This document shows, in pieces, positions 44,227 through 54,800 of a DNA stretch of 64,000 bases. The notes beneath the pieces were generated by a model. It was not told the DNA's origin, ran no database searches, and saw nothing but the letters and a program-made list of their open reading frames with translations. Origin of the DNA: Streptomyces luteogriseus. GTDB lineage: Bacteria > Actinomycetota > Actinomycetes > Streptomycetales > Streptomycetaceae. Numbering within the stretch: the first letter of the stretch is position 1; every line of letters begins with the position of its first letter. Both the position numbers and the translations under genes were made by a program. The stretch is from NCBI RefSeq assembly GCF_014205055.1, contig NZ_JACHMS010000001.1, positions 7,406,501 to 7,470,500 on the forward strand, given 5' to 3'.

Positions 44227-45384
44227 GTGATCGTCCAATTGTCTCCGGACCAGCGGGCGGCCCGGAGCCGGTTCAAGCTGTTCGCCGAAAAGGAGATCCT
44301 TCCGCACGCCGCCGCGTTCGACGCCGAACAGGCGATCTCCACGGACGTTGTGCGCGCGCTCGCCGACGAGGGCTGCCTCGCGGCGCCCGTGCGCGCGGAA
44401 AACGGGGGCGGCGGCATGGACTGGGTGACGTACGGGCTGCTGAGCGAGGAGCTCGGCCGCGCGTGCCAGAACATCCGCAACTTCGTCGCGGTCGAGGACA
44501 TGGTGGCCCAGGCGCTCGACCGCTGGGGCACCGCCGAGCAGCGGGACCGCTGGATCGGCCCGATCCGCCGCGGCGAGACGCTCGCCGCCTTCGCGCTCAC
44601 CGAACCGGGCATCGGCTCCGACGCGGCCTCCATCGAGATGGACGCCGATCCCGTCGCCTCCCCGGACGGGCAGGACGGCTTCGTCCTGCGCGGGAGCAAG
44701 AAGTGGATCAGCTTCGGCCAGATCGCGGACCTCTTCCTCGTGTTCGCCAAGATGGACGGCAAGCACACCGCGTTCCTGGTCGAGCGGGACACCCCCGGCC
44801 TCACCGTCAACCCCCTCAACGGCCTGCTGGGCCTGCGGGGTTCCATGCTCGGTGAGCTTGTCTTCGACGACTGCCGCATCCCCGCCGGGGCACTCGTGGG
44901 CCGGCCCGGCATGGGTCTGACCTTCATCGCCTCCTCCTCCCTCGACCTGGGCCGCTACAGCACCGCGTGGGGATCGGTCGGACTGGCCCAGGCGTGCATG
45001 GAAGCCTCGGTCCGCCACGCCGACACACGCCACCAGTACGGCGGGCCGATCAGCGACCACCAACTGGTGCGGCGGATGCTCGCCGACATGGTCACCGACA
45101 TCACCGCGACCAGAGCCCTCTGCCACCAGGCCGGACTGAGCAAGGACCAGAACGAGGCGGACGCGGTCAACCTCACCCTGATGGCCAAGTACCGGGCCTC
45201 ACTGCTGGCCAACCAGGCCGCCGCCGACGCCGTGCAGATCCAGGGAGCGCAGGGCATCGGCACGCCCGGCCAGGTGGAACGGCACTTCAGGGACGCCAAG
45301 GTCATGGAGATCATCGAGGGGACCACCCAGATCCAGCAGTCCATGCTCGGCCAGTACGCCAGGCAGGTCGTCGGCCGCGGCTGA
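44227..45384 (+). CDS. Acyl-CoA dehydrogenase-like flavoprotein (FkbI/ZmaI type)
   Basis: The protein has about 385 residues. Acyl-CoA dehydrogenase signatures: ALTEPGIGSDAAS, the FAD-binding GSKKWISFGQ, and the C-terminal VMEIIEGTTQIQQ. GTG 44227 follows AAGGTGG; ATG 44131 gives an N-terminal extension unlike the family. In aminomalonyl-, hydroxymalonyl- and methoxymalonyl-ACP pathways such enzymes oxidize the three-carbon unit on the free ACP to the malonate-like acid after the 3-hydroxyacyl dehydrogenase. That fits the dehydrogenase and ACP encoded at 35539-36668. It could instead desaturate a fatty acyl or aminoacyl group for the FAAL synthase encoded next. Confidence 0.85.
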   Translation: MIVQLSPDQRAARSRFKLFAEKEILPHAAAFDAEQAISTDVVRALADEGCLAAPVRAENGGGGMDWVTYGLLSEELGRACQNIRNFVAVEDMVAQALDRWGTAEQRDRWIGPIRRGETLAAFALTEPGIGSDAASIEMDADPVASPDGQDGFVLRGSKKWISFGQIADLFLVFAKMDGKHTAFLVERDTPGLTVNPLNGLLGLRGSMLGELVFDDCRIPAGALVGRPGMGLTFIASSSLDLGRYSTAWGSVGLAQACMEASVRHADTRHQYGGPISDHQLVRRMLADMVTDITATRALCHQAGLSKDQNEADAVNLTLMAKYRASLLANQAAADAVQIQGAQGIGTPGQVERHFRDAKVMEIIEGTTQIQQSMLGQYARQVVGRG

Positions 45385-45464
45385 CCACCGACCGGAACGT
45401 CGCCCGGGCCGCAGATCCGGCCGCCGCAGACAACACCTCGATCACGGGGGAAGGACCAACCTCG

Positions 45465-48400
45465 ATGAACAGTGGACGGCCTGCGAGCCGCGTCGCCGAC
45501 TCGCTCACCGATCTGTTGCTGCGTCGCTCCGCGGAGCAACCCGACTCCGTCGCCTACACCTTCCTGGAGCGCGACCGCGAGATCTCCTGGACTTACGGCG
45601 AACTGGACGCCCGGGCCCGGGAGATCGGCGCGACCCTGCGAAGGCACTGCGCTCCGGGGGAACGGGTGGTGATCGTCCTGCCGCCTGGACTCGACTACGT
45701 CGCCTCGTTCTTCGGGTGTCTCTACGCCGAGGTCATCGCCGTCCCCGTATACCCGCCGAACGGGGCGAGTCTGGTCCGCAGCCTGTCCCGGCTGGAGGCG
45801 ATCGTCTCCGACGCCCGCCCGGCCGCGGCCCTGACCCTCGGGGCCGTCGCGGGGCAGCGCGACGCGTTCGTCGAGACCAACCCCCTGCTGGGCACGCTCC
45901 GGTGGATCGGGGTGGACACCGACGTGACGCCGGAGGCCGGCTGGCGGCCGGAGCCGGCGCCCCGCGACGCGCTCGCCTTCCTCCAGTACACCTCCGGCTC
46001 CACCGGCACCCCCAAGGGGGTGATGGTCAGCCACGGGAACCTGCTGCACAACGGCGGCGACATCGAGCGGTTCTTCGAGCTCACACCCGACAGCAAGACC
46101 GTCATCTGGCTGCCGCCCTACCACGACATGGGCCTCATCGGCGGCATCCTCCAGCCTCTGTACACCGGGTACCCGACGGTGCTGATGCCGCCGATGGCGT
46201 TCGCCGCCGACCCCCTGCGTTGGCTGCGCACCATCTCCGACCACCGGGCCACGACCAGCGGCGGGCCGAACTTCGGCTACGAGCTGTGCCTGCGCAAGAT
46301 ACGCCCCGAGCAACTGGAGGGCCTGGACCTCAGCTGCTGGCAGGTCGCCTTCAACGGAGCCGAGCCCGTCCGCGCCGATGTCATGGACGCCTTCGCCGAC
46401 TTCCTGGCGCCCACCGGTTTCCGCCGCGAGGCGTTCTACCCCTGCTACGGACTGGCCGAGGGAACCCTCATCGTCACCGGCGGCTCGCCCAAGGCGGCCC
46501 CCGTGGTGCGCGAGACCGAGGGCGCCGACCCCGTGGTGGGCTGCGGACAGCCCTCCCCGGAACAGGAACTGGCCATCGTCGACCCCGAGACGCGCCGGCG
46601 CTGCGCGGCAGGAGAGGTCGGGGAGATCTGGGTCAGCGGCCCGAGCGTCGCCCAGGGCTACTGGCAGCGCCCCGAGACCAGCGCCGAGGTGTTCGGCGCT
46701 CGCATCGAGGGCTCGGAGGACGGCCCCTTCCTGCGCACCGGCGACCTCGGGTACGTCGTCGACGGGGAGCTGTTCGTCTCCGGCCGCATCAAGGACCTGA
46801 TCATCCTGCGCGGGGTGAACCACTACCCCCAGGACATCGAGCTCACCGCCTTCCGGTCCCACCCGGCACTCAGGCACAACGGCGGGGCTTGCTTCACCGT
46901 CCCCGTCGACGGCCAGGAGGTGCTGGTCCTCGCACACGAGGCCGAGCGGGTCGCCCGCGACGCCGACGTGCGGGAGGTCGCGGCGGCGGTGCGGGCCGCT
47001 GTCGGAGAGAACCACCTCATCGCCCCGTACGCCTTCGCGCTGGTCCGGCCCGGACGGCTGCCACGCACATCGAGCGGAAAGATCCAGCGGTTCGCGGCCC
47101 GCGAGCAGTATCTGGCCGGCACGCTCGCCGTGCTCGGCGTCCACGAGTACGGCCAGGACGACGTGTCCGACCCGGTCACGGCCACCGCCACCGCGGGACC
47201 GGACCAGGCAGGCACACCTCAGGCGGTGGAGGCGTTCCTGCGGGCGGCCATCGCGCGGCGCGTGGGCGGCGACCCCGCCGCCCTGGACCTCGGCAGGTCC
47301 GGCCCCGCCCTCGGCCTCGACTCCCTCGACCTTCTGGAGATCCAGCACGAGGTGGAGAAGGCCTTCGGCGTCGAACTCGGATACGAGGCCATGCACGGCG
47401 CCCCGGTCCGCGACGTCCTCGCCGCCGTGGTCGCCTCCCTCGAGGACGCCGGGACTCCGGTCGCACCCGACGCCACCGCACCCGACGTCTCGCCCGACGA
47501 ACTGAGCCACGGCGAACGCGGCCTGTGGTTCCTCGACCACGTCACCGGCTGCGGCGCCGCCTACAACGTCGCGGGCGCCGTACGCCTCCCCGACGACGTC
47601 GACCCGGACGCCCTGCAACGGGCGCTCGACCGGGTGGTGGAGCGACACGCCGCCCTGCGCACCTCGTACACCACGGACGAGGACCGGCCGATGCGCCGGA
47701 TCGACGCCGGAGGGAAGGTCGTCCTCGACCGCACGGCCGTCCCGGACGCCGCGCCGGGCGCCCTGGAAGCCCTGCTCGCGGACGCCGCCGCCGAGCCCTT
47801 CGACCTGGCAGCGGGGCCCCTGGTACGAGCCCGGCTGTGCGCCGGCGCCGACGGCCGGCGGGTACTGCTGCTCGTCATGCACCACATCGTCGCGGACTTC
47901 TGGTCGATGTCCCTGGTCGTGGACGAACTGGCGCGCTGCTACCGGGCGGCGCGCTCCGGCACGGCCGCTGATCTGCCGCCGGCCGGTGACTACGCGGCCT
48001 TCGTCGCGGCGCAGCAGCGGTACGCGCAGAGCGCCGAGGGCGAGGCCGCCGCCGCCTTCTGGCGGGAGCGGCTCGGCGGTGAACTGCCCGTACTGGAGCT
48101 CCCCACCGACCGGCCCCGTCCGCCCGTCCAGACATACCGCGGTGACACCCACGACTTCTCCCTGGACGCGGAACTGCTCGGCGGGCTCACCGCCTTGGCC
48201 CGGCAGTCGGGGACGACGCTGTACACCGCGCTGCTGTGCGCGTTCGAGGTCCTGCTGCACCGCTACAGCGGTCAGAGCGACATCCTGGTCGGCTCGCCGG
48301 TGTCCGGCCGGGGCCGCCCCGCGTACGCGGACACCGTCGGCTACTTCGTCAACCCCGTCGTCATCCGCGGCGACCTCGGCGGCGACCCGGCCTTCCGCGA

Positions 48401-51400
48401 GCTGCTGTCCCGGTTCTCCGGGACCGTGTCCGAGGCGCTGGCCCACCAGAACTACCCGTTCGGCCTGCTGGCCGAGCAACTCCAGGCCGGCCGCGACCCG
48501 GCGCGGTCCCCGGTCTTCCAGGCCATGTTCATCCACCACCAGGCACCCTCCCGGTTCCCCGGCGACCTCGCCGCGGTCGCCACCGGGCACGGGACGCGGC
48601 CGTTCACCCTGGCGGGGCTCGACCTGACGCCGGTCCACGTGCCGCAGCGCACCGCGCAGTTCGACCTCACCATGATCGTCGCGGAGCACGCGGACGGTCT
48701 CGTCGGACGCGTCCAGTTCAACGCCGACCTGTTCGACCGTGCCACCGTCGCCGACCTCACCGACAACTTCCGCACCCTGCTCGCGGGCATCACCGCCGAC
48801 CCCGACCGGCCCCTGTCCGCGCTGCCGCTGCTGAGCGAGGAGAAGACCCGGCGCGTGCTCGTCGACTGGAACGACACCGCCCTGGACCTCCCCGCCGCGC
48901 TGTGCATCCACCAGGAGTTCGAGGCCGCGGCCGCTCGCACGCCCGACGCCGTCGCCGTGGTCTTCCGGTCGGCGCGGCTGACCTTCGAGGAACTGTCCGA
49001 GGCGTCGGACCGGTTGGCCCGGGAGCTCGTGGGCCGGGGCGTCGGCGCGGAGTCCCGGGTCGGCATCTGTCTGGACCGCTCGCCGGAACTGATCGTCGCG
49101 ATGCTGGGAATCCTCAAGGCCGGCGGCGCCTACGTGCCGCTCGACCCGGACTACCCGCGCGAGCGGCTGGACGTGGTCGTCTCGGACGCCCGGCTCGACC
49201 TGATGGTGACCCGCGGCAGGGTGGCGCGCCGGGTCGCGGGAAGCGCCGTACCCCTCCTCGACGTCGACGACGTCCTCGCCGCACCCGACGGGCGGACCGG
49301 ATGCCCGGCCGGCCGGGCATCCGCGGACAACGCCGCGTACCTCCTCTACACGTCCGGCTCGACCGGCGTCCCCAAGGGCGTGGTGGTCACCCACCGCAAC
49401 GTCGGCAACTTCTTCGCCGCCATGGACGAGAAGGTCGGCTGCGGCACCGACGACACGATGCTCGCGGTGACCAACGCGGGATTCGACATCTCCGTCCTGG
49501 AACTGCTGTGGACGCTCACCCGGGGCGCCACAGTGGTACTGGCGGAGGACGCGCTCTCCCGACAGGCCGGGCAGGCGGCCCCGGCCAAGCCCGTCGACTT
49601 CAGTCTGTTCTTCTTCGCCAGCGACGCCGGCTCCGGCACGGACGACGCGCGCCGGCGCTACGACCTGGTCTTCGACAGTGCCCGTTTCGCCGACGAGCAC
49701 GGCTTCACCGCGGTGTGGACCCCCGAGCGGCACTTCCACGAGTTCGGAGGCCTCTACCCCAATCCCTCCGTGCTCAGCGCCGCCATCGCCGCCGTCACCC
49801 GCAACGTGGCCGTCCGGGCGGGCAGCGTCGTCCTGCCGCTGCACTCACCGGTGCGCGTCGCGGAGGAGTGGTCCCTCGTGGACAACATCTCCGGCGGACG
49901 GGTGGGCGTCGCGTTCGCCTCCGGCTGGCACGCCGACGACTTCGTCTTCTTCCCGGAGCGGTACGAGGGCCGCAAGGAGCAGATGTTCCGGGACATCGAC
50001 ACCGTGCAGCGGCTGTGGCGGGGTGAGACGGTTTCCCTGCCCGGCGGTAGCGGCAAGCCGGTGGACATCGCCATCCGCCCGGCCCCCCTCCAACCCGAAC
50101 TGCCCACCTGGATCACCGCCGCCGGCAGCCCCGACACCTTCACCAGGGCGGGAGCCATCGGCGCGAACGTCCTCACGCACCTCCTCGGCCAGACTGTCGA
50201 GCAGGTCGCGGAGAACGTACGCCGCTACCGCGAGGCCCGGCTCCAGCACGGCCACGACCCGGACGCCGGCGTGGTGACCCTGATGCTGCACACCTTCCTC
50301 GGCGATGACGTCGAAGAGGTGAAGCGGCAGGTCCGCGAACCGTTCACGGCCTACCTGCGGTCGTCCGTCGGACTGATCGAGAACCTGGTGCGCTCCCTCC
50401 ACCTGCCCGTCGACGTCGCGGGCATGAGCGAGTCCGACATGGACGACCTGCTGGAGTTCGCCTTCAACCGCTACTTCGACACCGGCGCGCTGTTCGGCAC
50501 GCCCGAGTCCGTACGGCCGCTGATCGAGCGGTGTGCCGAGGCGGGGGTCGACGAGATCGCGTGTCTGGTGGACTTCGGACTGCCCCGCCGGACGGTCCTG
50601 GACGGACTGCCGGCCCTCGACCGGTTGCGCGAGCGCAGCGGACGCGGTACCGCCGCCGAAGCCGAGACCGCCGGGGACGAGGACAGGTCCCTCGCCGGCC
50701 AGATCGCGGCCTGGCGCCCGACCTTGCTGCAGGCGACGCCGTCCGCGATGCGGCTTACGGCCCTGGACAAGGCGGCCATGAGCGGACTGACGTCCCTGCG
50801 GGCGCTGTTGCTGGGTGGTGAGGCCCTCCCACCCGACCTCGCCCGGGAACTGCGCGAACAGCTGCCTGCCCGGCTGGTCAACATGTACGGCCCCACCGAG
50901 ACCACGATCTGGTCGGCCACGCACGAGGTGACCGAGGTGGAGGAGACGGTGCCGCTCGGCGGCCCCATCGCCAACACCCAGATCCACATTGTCGACGAGG
51001 GCCTGCGACCCGTCCCGGTCGGTGTGGCCGGCGAACTGGTGATCGGCGGTGCCGGGCTGGCCCGCGGCTACTGGTGCCGACCGGACGTCACCGCCGAGAG
51101 GTTCGTGCCGAACCCCTTCAGCCGGACGCCCGGAGAGCGCCTGTACCGCACCGGCGACCTCGCCCGCTACCGCCCCGACGGCCACGTCGAGTTCCTCGGG
51201 CGGATCGACCGGCAGGTCAAGGTACGAGGGCACCGCATCGAGCTCGGAGACATCGAAGCGGCCCTGGCGGCCCGCGAGGACGTACGGGAAGCGGTCGTGA
51301 TCGCCCAGCGGGAGGCATCCGCCGGCACCCGGCTCGTCGCCTGTGTGGTGCCGGCCGACGGCGCGGCGCTCTCCGGCCGCGACCTCCAGCGCGGCCTGCG

Positions 51401-51869
51401 CGAGCGGTTGCCCCAGTCCATGGTCCCCAGTGGCTTCGTCCTCCTGCCCGACCTGCCGCGTACCGCCCACGGCAAGGTCGACGTCAAGGCCCTGGCCGCC
51501 CTGCAGTGGTCCGGCTCCGGCAACGGCGTCAAGGCGGCACCGGTGACGGAGCTGGAGCGGTCCATCGCCGCGATCTGGAGCGAGGTACTCGGCGTCGAAT
51601 CGGTCGGACTGTATGACAACTTCTTCGATCTCGGCGGGCACTCCATGCTGATGGTCCAGGTCCACAACCGGCTGCAGCGCGACACGGGCGTGGAACTGCC
51701 CCTGATCAAGCTCCTGGAGCACCCGACGGTCAGCGCGCTCGCCGCCCATCTGGGCGAGGGCGGCGCCGACACGGAGCAGCGGGTGTTCTCCGGCAGCGAG
51801 GAACGAGCGCGCCGTCAGCGCGACAGCAGGCGAAGGTCCCGCGGGCTCGGTGGAAGGGGCAGGGCGTGA
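45465..51869 (+). CDS. FAAL-ACP-C-A(luciferase-like monooxygenase inserted)-PCP
   Basis: The protein has 2134 residues. Fatty acyl-AMP ligase (about 1-570; YTSGSTGTPKG, WLPPYHDMGL); ACP (Ser620 in GLDSL); C (about 679-1120; HHIVADF, His806, with Phe in place of the last Gly, as often in lipid-accepting C domains); A domain in two parts (about 1150-1365 and 1745-2015) with a luciferase-like monooxygenase inserted between A4 (FDIS, about 1340) and A5 (about 1377-1725); PCP (Ser2060). The C-tail is Arg-rich, probably a docking region. Hand-aligned pocket D-I-L-Q-L-G-M-I-W is a typical Gly code. ATG 45465 has GGAAGGA upstream. It starts a lipid-initiated line and overlaps the next gene. Confidence 0.93.
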   Translation: MNSGRPASRVADSLTDLLLRRSAEQPDSVAYTFLERDREISWTYGELDARAREIGATLRRHCAPGERVVIVLPPGLDYVASFFGCLYAEVIAVPVYPPNGASLVRSLSRLEAIVSDARPAAALTLGAVAGQRDAFVETNPLLGTLRWIGVDTDVTPEAGWRPEPAPRDALAFLQYTSGSTGTPKGVMVSHGNLLHNGGDIERFFELTPDSKTVIWLPPYHDMGLIGGILQPLYTGYPTVLMPPMAFAADPLRWLRTISDHRATTSGGPNFGYELCLRKIRPEQLEGLDLSCWQVAFNGAEPVRADVMDAFADFLAPTGFRREAFYPCYGLAEGTLIVTGGSPKAAPVVRETEGADPVVGCGQPSPEQELAIVDPETRRRCAAGEVGEIWVSGPSVAQGYWQRPETSAEVFGARIEGSEDGPFLRTGDLGYVVDGELFVSGRIKDLIILRGVNHYPQDIELTAFRSHPALRHNGGACFTVPVDGQEVLVLAHEAERVARDADVREVAAAVRAAVGENHLIAPYAFALVRPGRLPRTSSGKIQRFAAREQYLAGTLAVLGVHEYGQDDVSDPVTATATAGPDQAGTPQAVEAFLRAAIARRVGGDPAALDLGRSGPALGLDSLDLLEIQHEVEKAFGVELGYEAMHGAPVRDVLAAVVASLEDAGTPVAPDATAPDVSPDELSHGERGLWFLDHVTGCGAAYNVAGAVRLPDDVDPDALQRALDRVVERHAALRTSYTTDEDRPMRRIDAGGKVVLDRTAVPDAAPGALEALLADAAAEPFDLAAGPLVRARLCAGADGRRVLLLVMHHIVADFWSMSLVVDELARCYRAARSGTAADLPPAGDYAAFVAAQQRYAQSAEGEAAAAFWRERLGGELPVLELPTDRPRPPVQTYRGDTHDFSLDAELLGGLTALARQSGTTLYTALLCAFEVLLHRYSGQSDILVGSPVSGRGRPAYADTVGYFVNPVVIRGDLGGDPAFRELLSRFSGTVSEALAHQNYPFGLLAEQLQAGRDPARSPVFQAMFIHHQAPSRFPGDLAAVATGHGTRPFTLAGLDLTPVHVPQRTAQFDLTMIVAEHADGLVGRVQFNADLFDRATVADLTDNFRTLLAGITADPDRPLSALPLLSEEKTRRVLVDWNDTALDLPAALCIHQEFEAAAARTPDAVAVVFRSARLTFEELSEASDRLARELVGRGVGAESRVGICLDRSPELIVAMLGILKAGGAYVPLDPDYPRERLDVVVSDARLDLMVTRGRVARRVAGSAVPLLDVDDVLAAPDGRTGCPAGRASADNAAYLLYTSGSTGVPKGVVVTHRNVGNFFAAMDEKVGCGTDDTMLAVTNAGFDISVLELLWTLTRGATVVLAEDALSRQAGQAAPAKPVDFSLFFFASDAGSGTDDARRRYDLVFDSARFADEHGFTAVWTPERHFHEFGGLYPNPSVLSAAIAAVTRNVAVRAGSVVLPLHSPVRVAEEWSLVDNISGGRVGVAFASGWHADDFVFFPERYEGRKEQMFRDIDTVQRLWRGETVSLPGGSGKPVDIAIRPAPLQPELPTWITAAGSPDTFTRAGAIGANVLTHLLGQTVEQVAENVRRYREARLQHGHDPDAGVVTLMLHTFLGDDVEEVKRQVREPFTAYLRSSVGLIENLVRSLHLPVDVAGMSESDMDDLLEFAFNRYFDTGALFGTPESVRPLIERCAEAGVDEIACLVDFGLPRRTVLDGLPALDRLRERSGRGTAAEAETAGDEDRSLAGQIAAWRPTLLQATPSAMRLTALDKAAMSGLTSLRALLLGGEALPPDLARELREQLPARLVNMYGPTETTIWSATHEVTEVEETVPLGGPIANTQIHIVDEGLRPVPVGVAGELVIGGAGLARGYWCRPDVTAERFVPNPFSRTPGERLYRTGDLARYRPDGHVEFLGRIDRQVKVRGHRIELGDIEAALAAREDVREAVVIAQREASAGTRLVACVVPADGAALSGRDLQRGLRERLPQSMVPSGFVLLPDLPRTAHGKVDVKALAALQWSGSGNGVKAAPVTELERSIAAIWSEVLGVESVGLYDNFFDLGGHSMLMVQVHNRLQRDTGVELPLIKLLEHPTVSALAAHLGEGGADTEQRVFSGSEERARRQRDSRRRSRGLGGRGRA

Positions 51870-54800
51870 TGAGCGAGCTCAACGAGCCGGCGGAGGACAC
51901 CGGCTCGGACATCGCCGTCGTAGGCATGGCCTGCCGGTTCCCCGGCGCGCCCGACGTCGAGACGTTCTGGGCGAACCTGCGCGACGGCGTCGAGTCCATC
52001 CGGCACTTCACCCCGGAAGAACTGGCCGAGCTGGGCGTACCGCCGGAGGTCTCCGGACAGCCCGGCTTCGTCCCGGCGGGCGCCCCCATCGACGACCCCG
52101 AGGGCTTCGACCACCGCTTCTGGGGATACTCCCCGCGCGAGGCGGCGCTGCTCGACCCCCAGCAGCGGCTGTTCCTGGAGACCGCCTGGGCCGCGCTGGA
52201 GCACGCCGGGCACACCACGTCCGACCGGTCCGGCACCGTCGGCGTCTACGCCGGCATGGGCCTGAGCACCTACCTGCTGTACAACCTGCTCGACCACCCG
52301 GACATCAGCGACTCCGACACACAACTCGCCATGCTCGGCAACGACAAGGACTTCCTGAGCAGCCGGGTCTCGTACCACCTGGATCTGCGCGGCCCCAGCA
52401 TGACGGTGCAGACCGGCTGCTCGACCTCGCTCGTCGCCGCCCACCTCGCCTGCGACAGCCTGCTCAGCTACCAGTGCGACCTGGCCCTGGTCGGCGGAAG
52501 CACGGTGGTGCTGCCCGAACGGACGGGCTACGTCCACGTCCCCGGCGGCACGGCCTCCTCCGACGGGCGGTGCCGGGCCTTCGACGCGGCCGGCGACGGC
52601 ACGGTCTTCGGCAGCGGAGCGGGCGTCCTCGCCCTGAAGCGGCTGGACGACGCTCTGGAAGACGGCGACACCGTGTACGCCGTCATCAAGGCGTCCGCGG
52701 TCAACAGCGACGGCGCCAACCGGGTCGGCTTCACCGCACCCAGCCTGGACGGTCAGGCCGAGGTCGTCCTGCGCGCGCAGAAGATCGCGGACGTCGACCC
52801 GCGGACCGTCACCTACGTCGAGACGCACGGCACCGCCACGAAGCTCGGTGATCCGGTGGAGGTCGCCGCGCTGACCAAGGCCTTCCGGCAGGGCACCGAC
52901 GCCACCGGGTACTGCGCCATCGGCTCCGTCAAGACCAACATCGGGCACCTGGACGCCGCGGCGGGCGCGGCCGGCCTGATCAAGACGGCCCTGGCCCTGC
53001 ACCACGGGAAGATCCCGCCGTCACTGAACTTCGACGAGCCCAACCCGCAGATCGACTTCGCGGCGAGTCCCTTCTACGTGAACACGGAGCTCGTCAGCTG
53101 GCCGGACCGGGACGGCCCCCGGCGGGCCGGCGTGAGCGCCTTCGGCTTCGGCGGCACGAACGCCCACATCGTCCTGGAGCAGGCCCCCGCCCTGCCGCCC
53201 GTCCCGGACGACGCCGGGCCACAGCTCCTGGTCCTCTCCGCGAGGACGCCCTCCGCGCTGGAGGAGACGACCGCGAGGCTCGCCCGTCACCTCCAGGAGC
53301 GGCCGGACCTGACGACGAGGGACGTCGCCCACACCCTGCGGCAGGGCCGCGTGCCGTTCGAGCACCGCAGGGCGCTCGTGGTCCGGGACCGTGAGGACGC
53401 CCTCGCCGTACTGGAGGGCGGCGACCCGACGCGGCTGCACGAGGGGGCCGCGGCCCGCCAGGACCGGCCCGTCGCCTTCATGTTCGCAGGGCTCGGAGAC
53501 CAGTACCGGGGAATGGGCCGGGACCTGTATGAGGGCATGCCGGAGTTCCGGACGGCCGTGGACGAGTGCTGCGACCTGCTCCGGCCGCTCCTCGGCCTCG
53601 ACCTGCGGGACGAGTTGCGGCTGCGCGGCCCGGCCGTCGAGGCGCCCGCGAGCGGCGGGCTCGATCTGCGGCGCATGATGTTCGGCGGAGGCGAGGAGGA
53701 CGACCCGTTGCAGCGCACCGGGCTCGCCCATCCGGCGCTGTTCGTCGTCGAGTACGCGCTGGCCCGGCTGTGGCAGTCGCTCGGTGTACGGCCCGCCGCG
53801 CTCATCGGGCACAGCCTGGGGGAGTACGTCGCCGCCACCGTCGCGGGCGTCTTCACCCTGGAGGACGCCCTGAGTGTGGTCGTCGCCCGCGCCAAACTGT
53901 TCGACGAGATGCCCCAAGGCGCCATGCTGGCCGTCCCGCTCGGCGTGGAGGAGACCACCCGGCACCTCGACGGGGACCTTGCTGTCGCTCTCGTCAACGG
54001 ACCCGCCCTGACCGCCGTGTCCGGTCCGGTCGACGAGATCGAGGCGCTGGAGCGGCGCCTCGCCGGCCGGCGGATCGCCGCCCGGCGGATGCGCGCCGAA
54101 CGGGGCTTCCACTCGCCCATGGTCGCCGGCATGGCCGCGCCCCTCGCCGAGTTCATCGCCGGGGTACCGCTCGCCCCGCCCCGCATCCCGCTCGTGTCCA
54201 ACGTGACCGGCACCTGGATGACCCCGGAACAGGCCACCGACCCCGCGTACTGGGCCCGGCACAGCGTCAGCACCGTCCGGTTCGCCGACGGGCTGGCCAC
54301 CCTGTGCGCCGAACGGGACCGCTCCCTCGTCGAGGTGGGCCCCGGGCAGTCGCTGAGCGCGCTGGCGGCGGAGCACCTCGCGGGGGCGGACCCGCAGGCG
54401 CGCCCCGTGGTGGTGCCCTCCCTGCGGGCCGTCTACGACCGCCGCCGCCCCGACGACCTCAGCCATCTCCTGGACGCCATCGCCCAGTTGTGGACCACCG
54501 GTGCGGCCGTCGACTGGGACGCCCTGTCGGACCCGGCCGGGCACCGCAGGGTCGGCCTGCCCACCTACCCGTTCGAACGCACCCGCTGCCGGTTCGACCC
54601 GCCGGGTGAGCGTTCCGGGCCCTCCCGCAGGCCTTCCGGCACCGCCCGGCGGGACGACCCCGAGTCCTGGCTGCTCGCCCCCGCCTGGCAGTCGGCGCCC
54701 ATGCCGCCCCCGGCGCCGCCCCGGCCCGCCGGCGAGCACTGGCTGCTCCTCGCCCCGGTCGGACAGGACGGCCTGCCGCACCCGCTCGCCCTGAGCGTCA

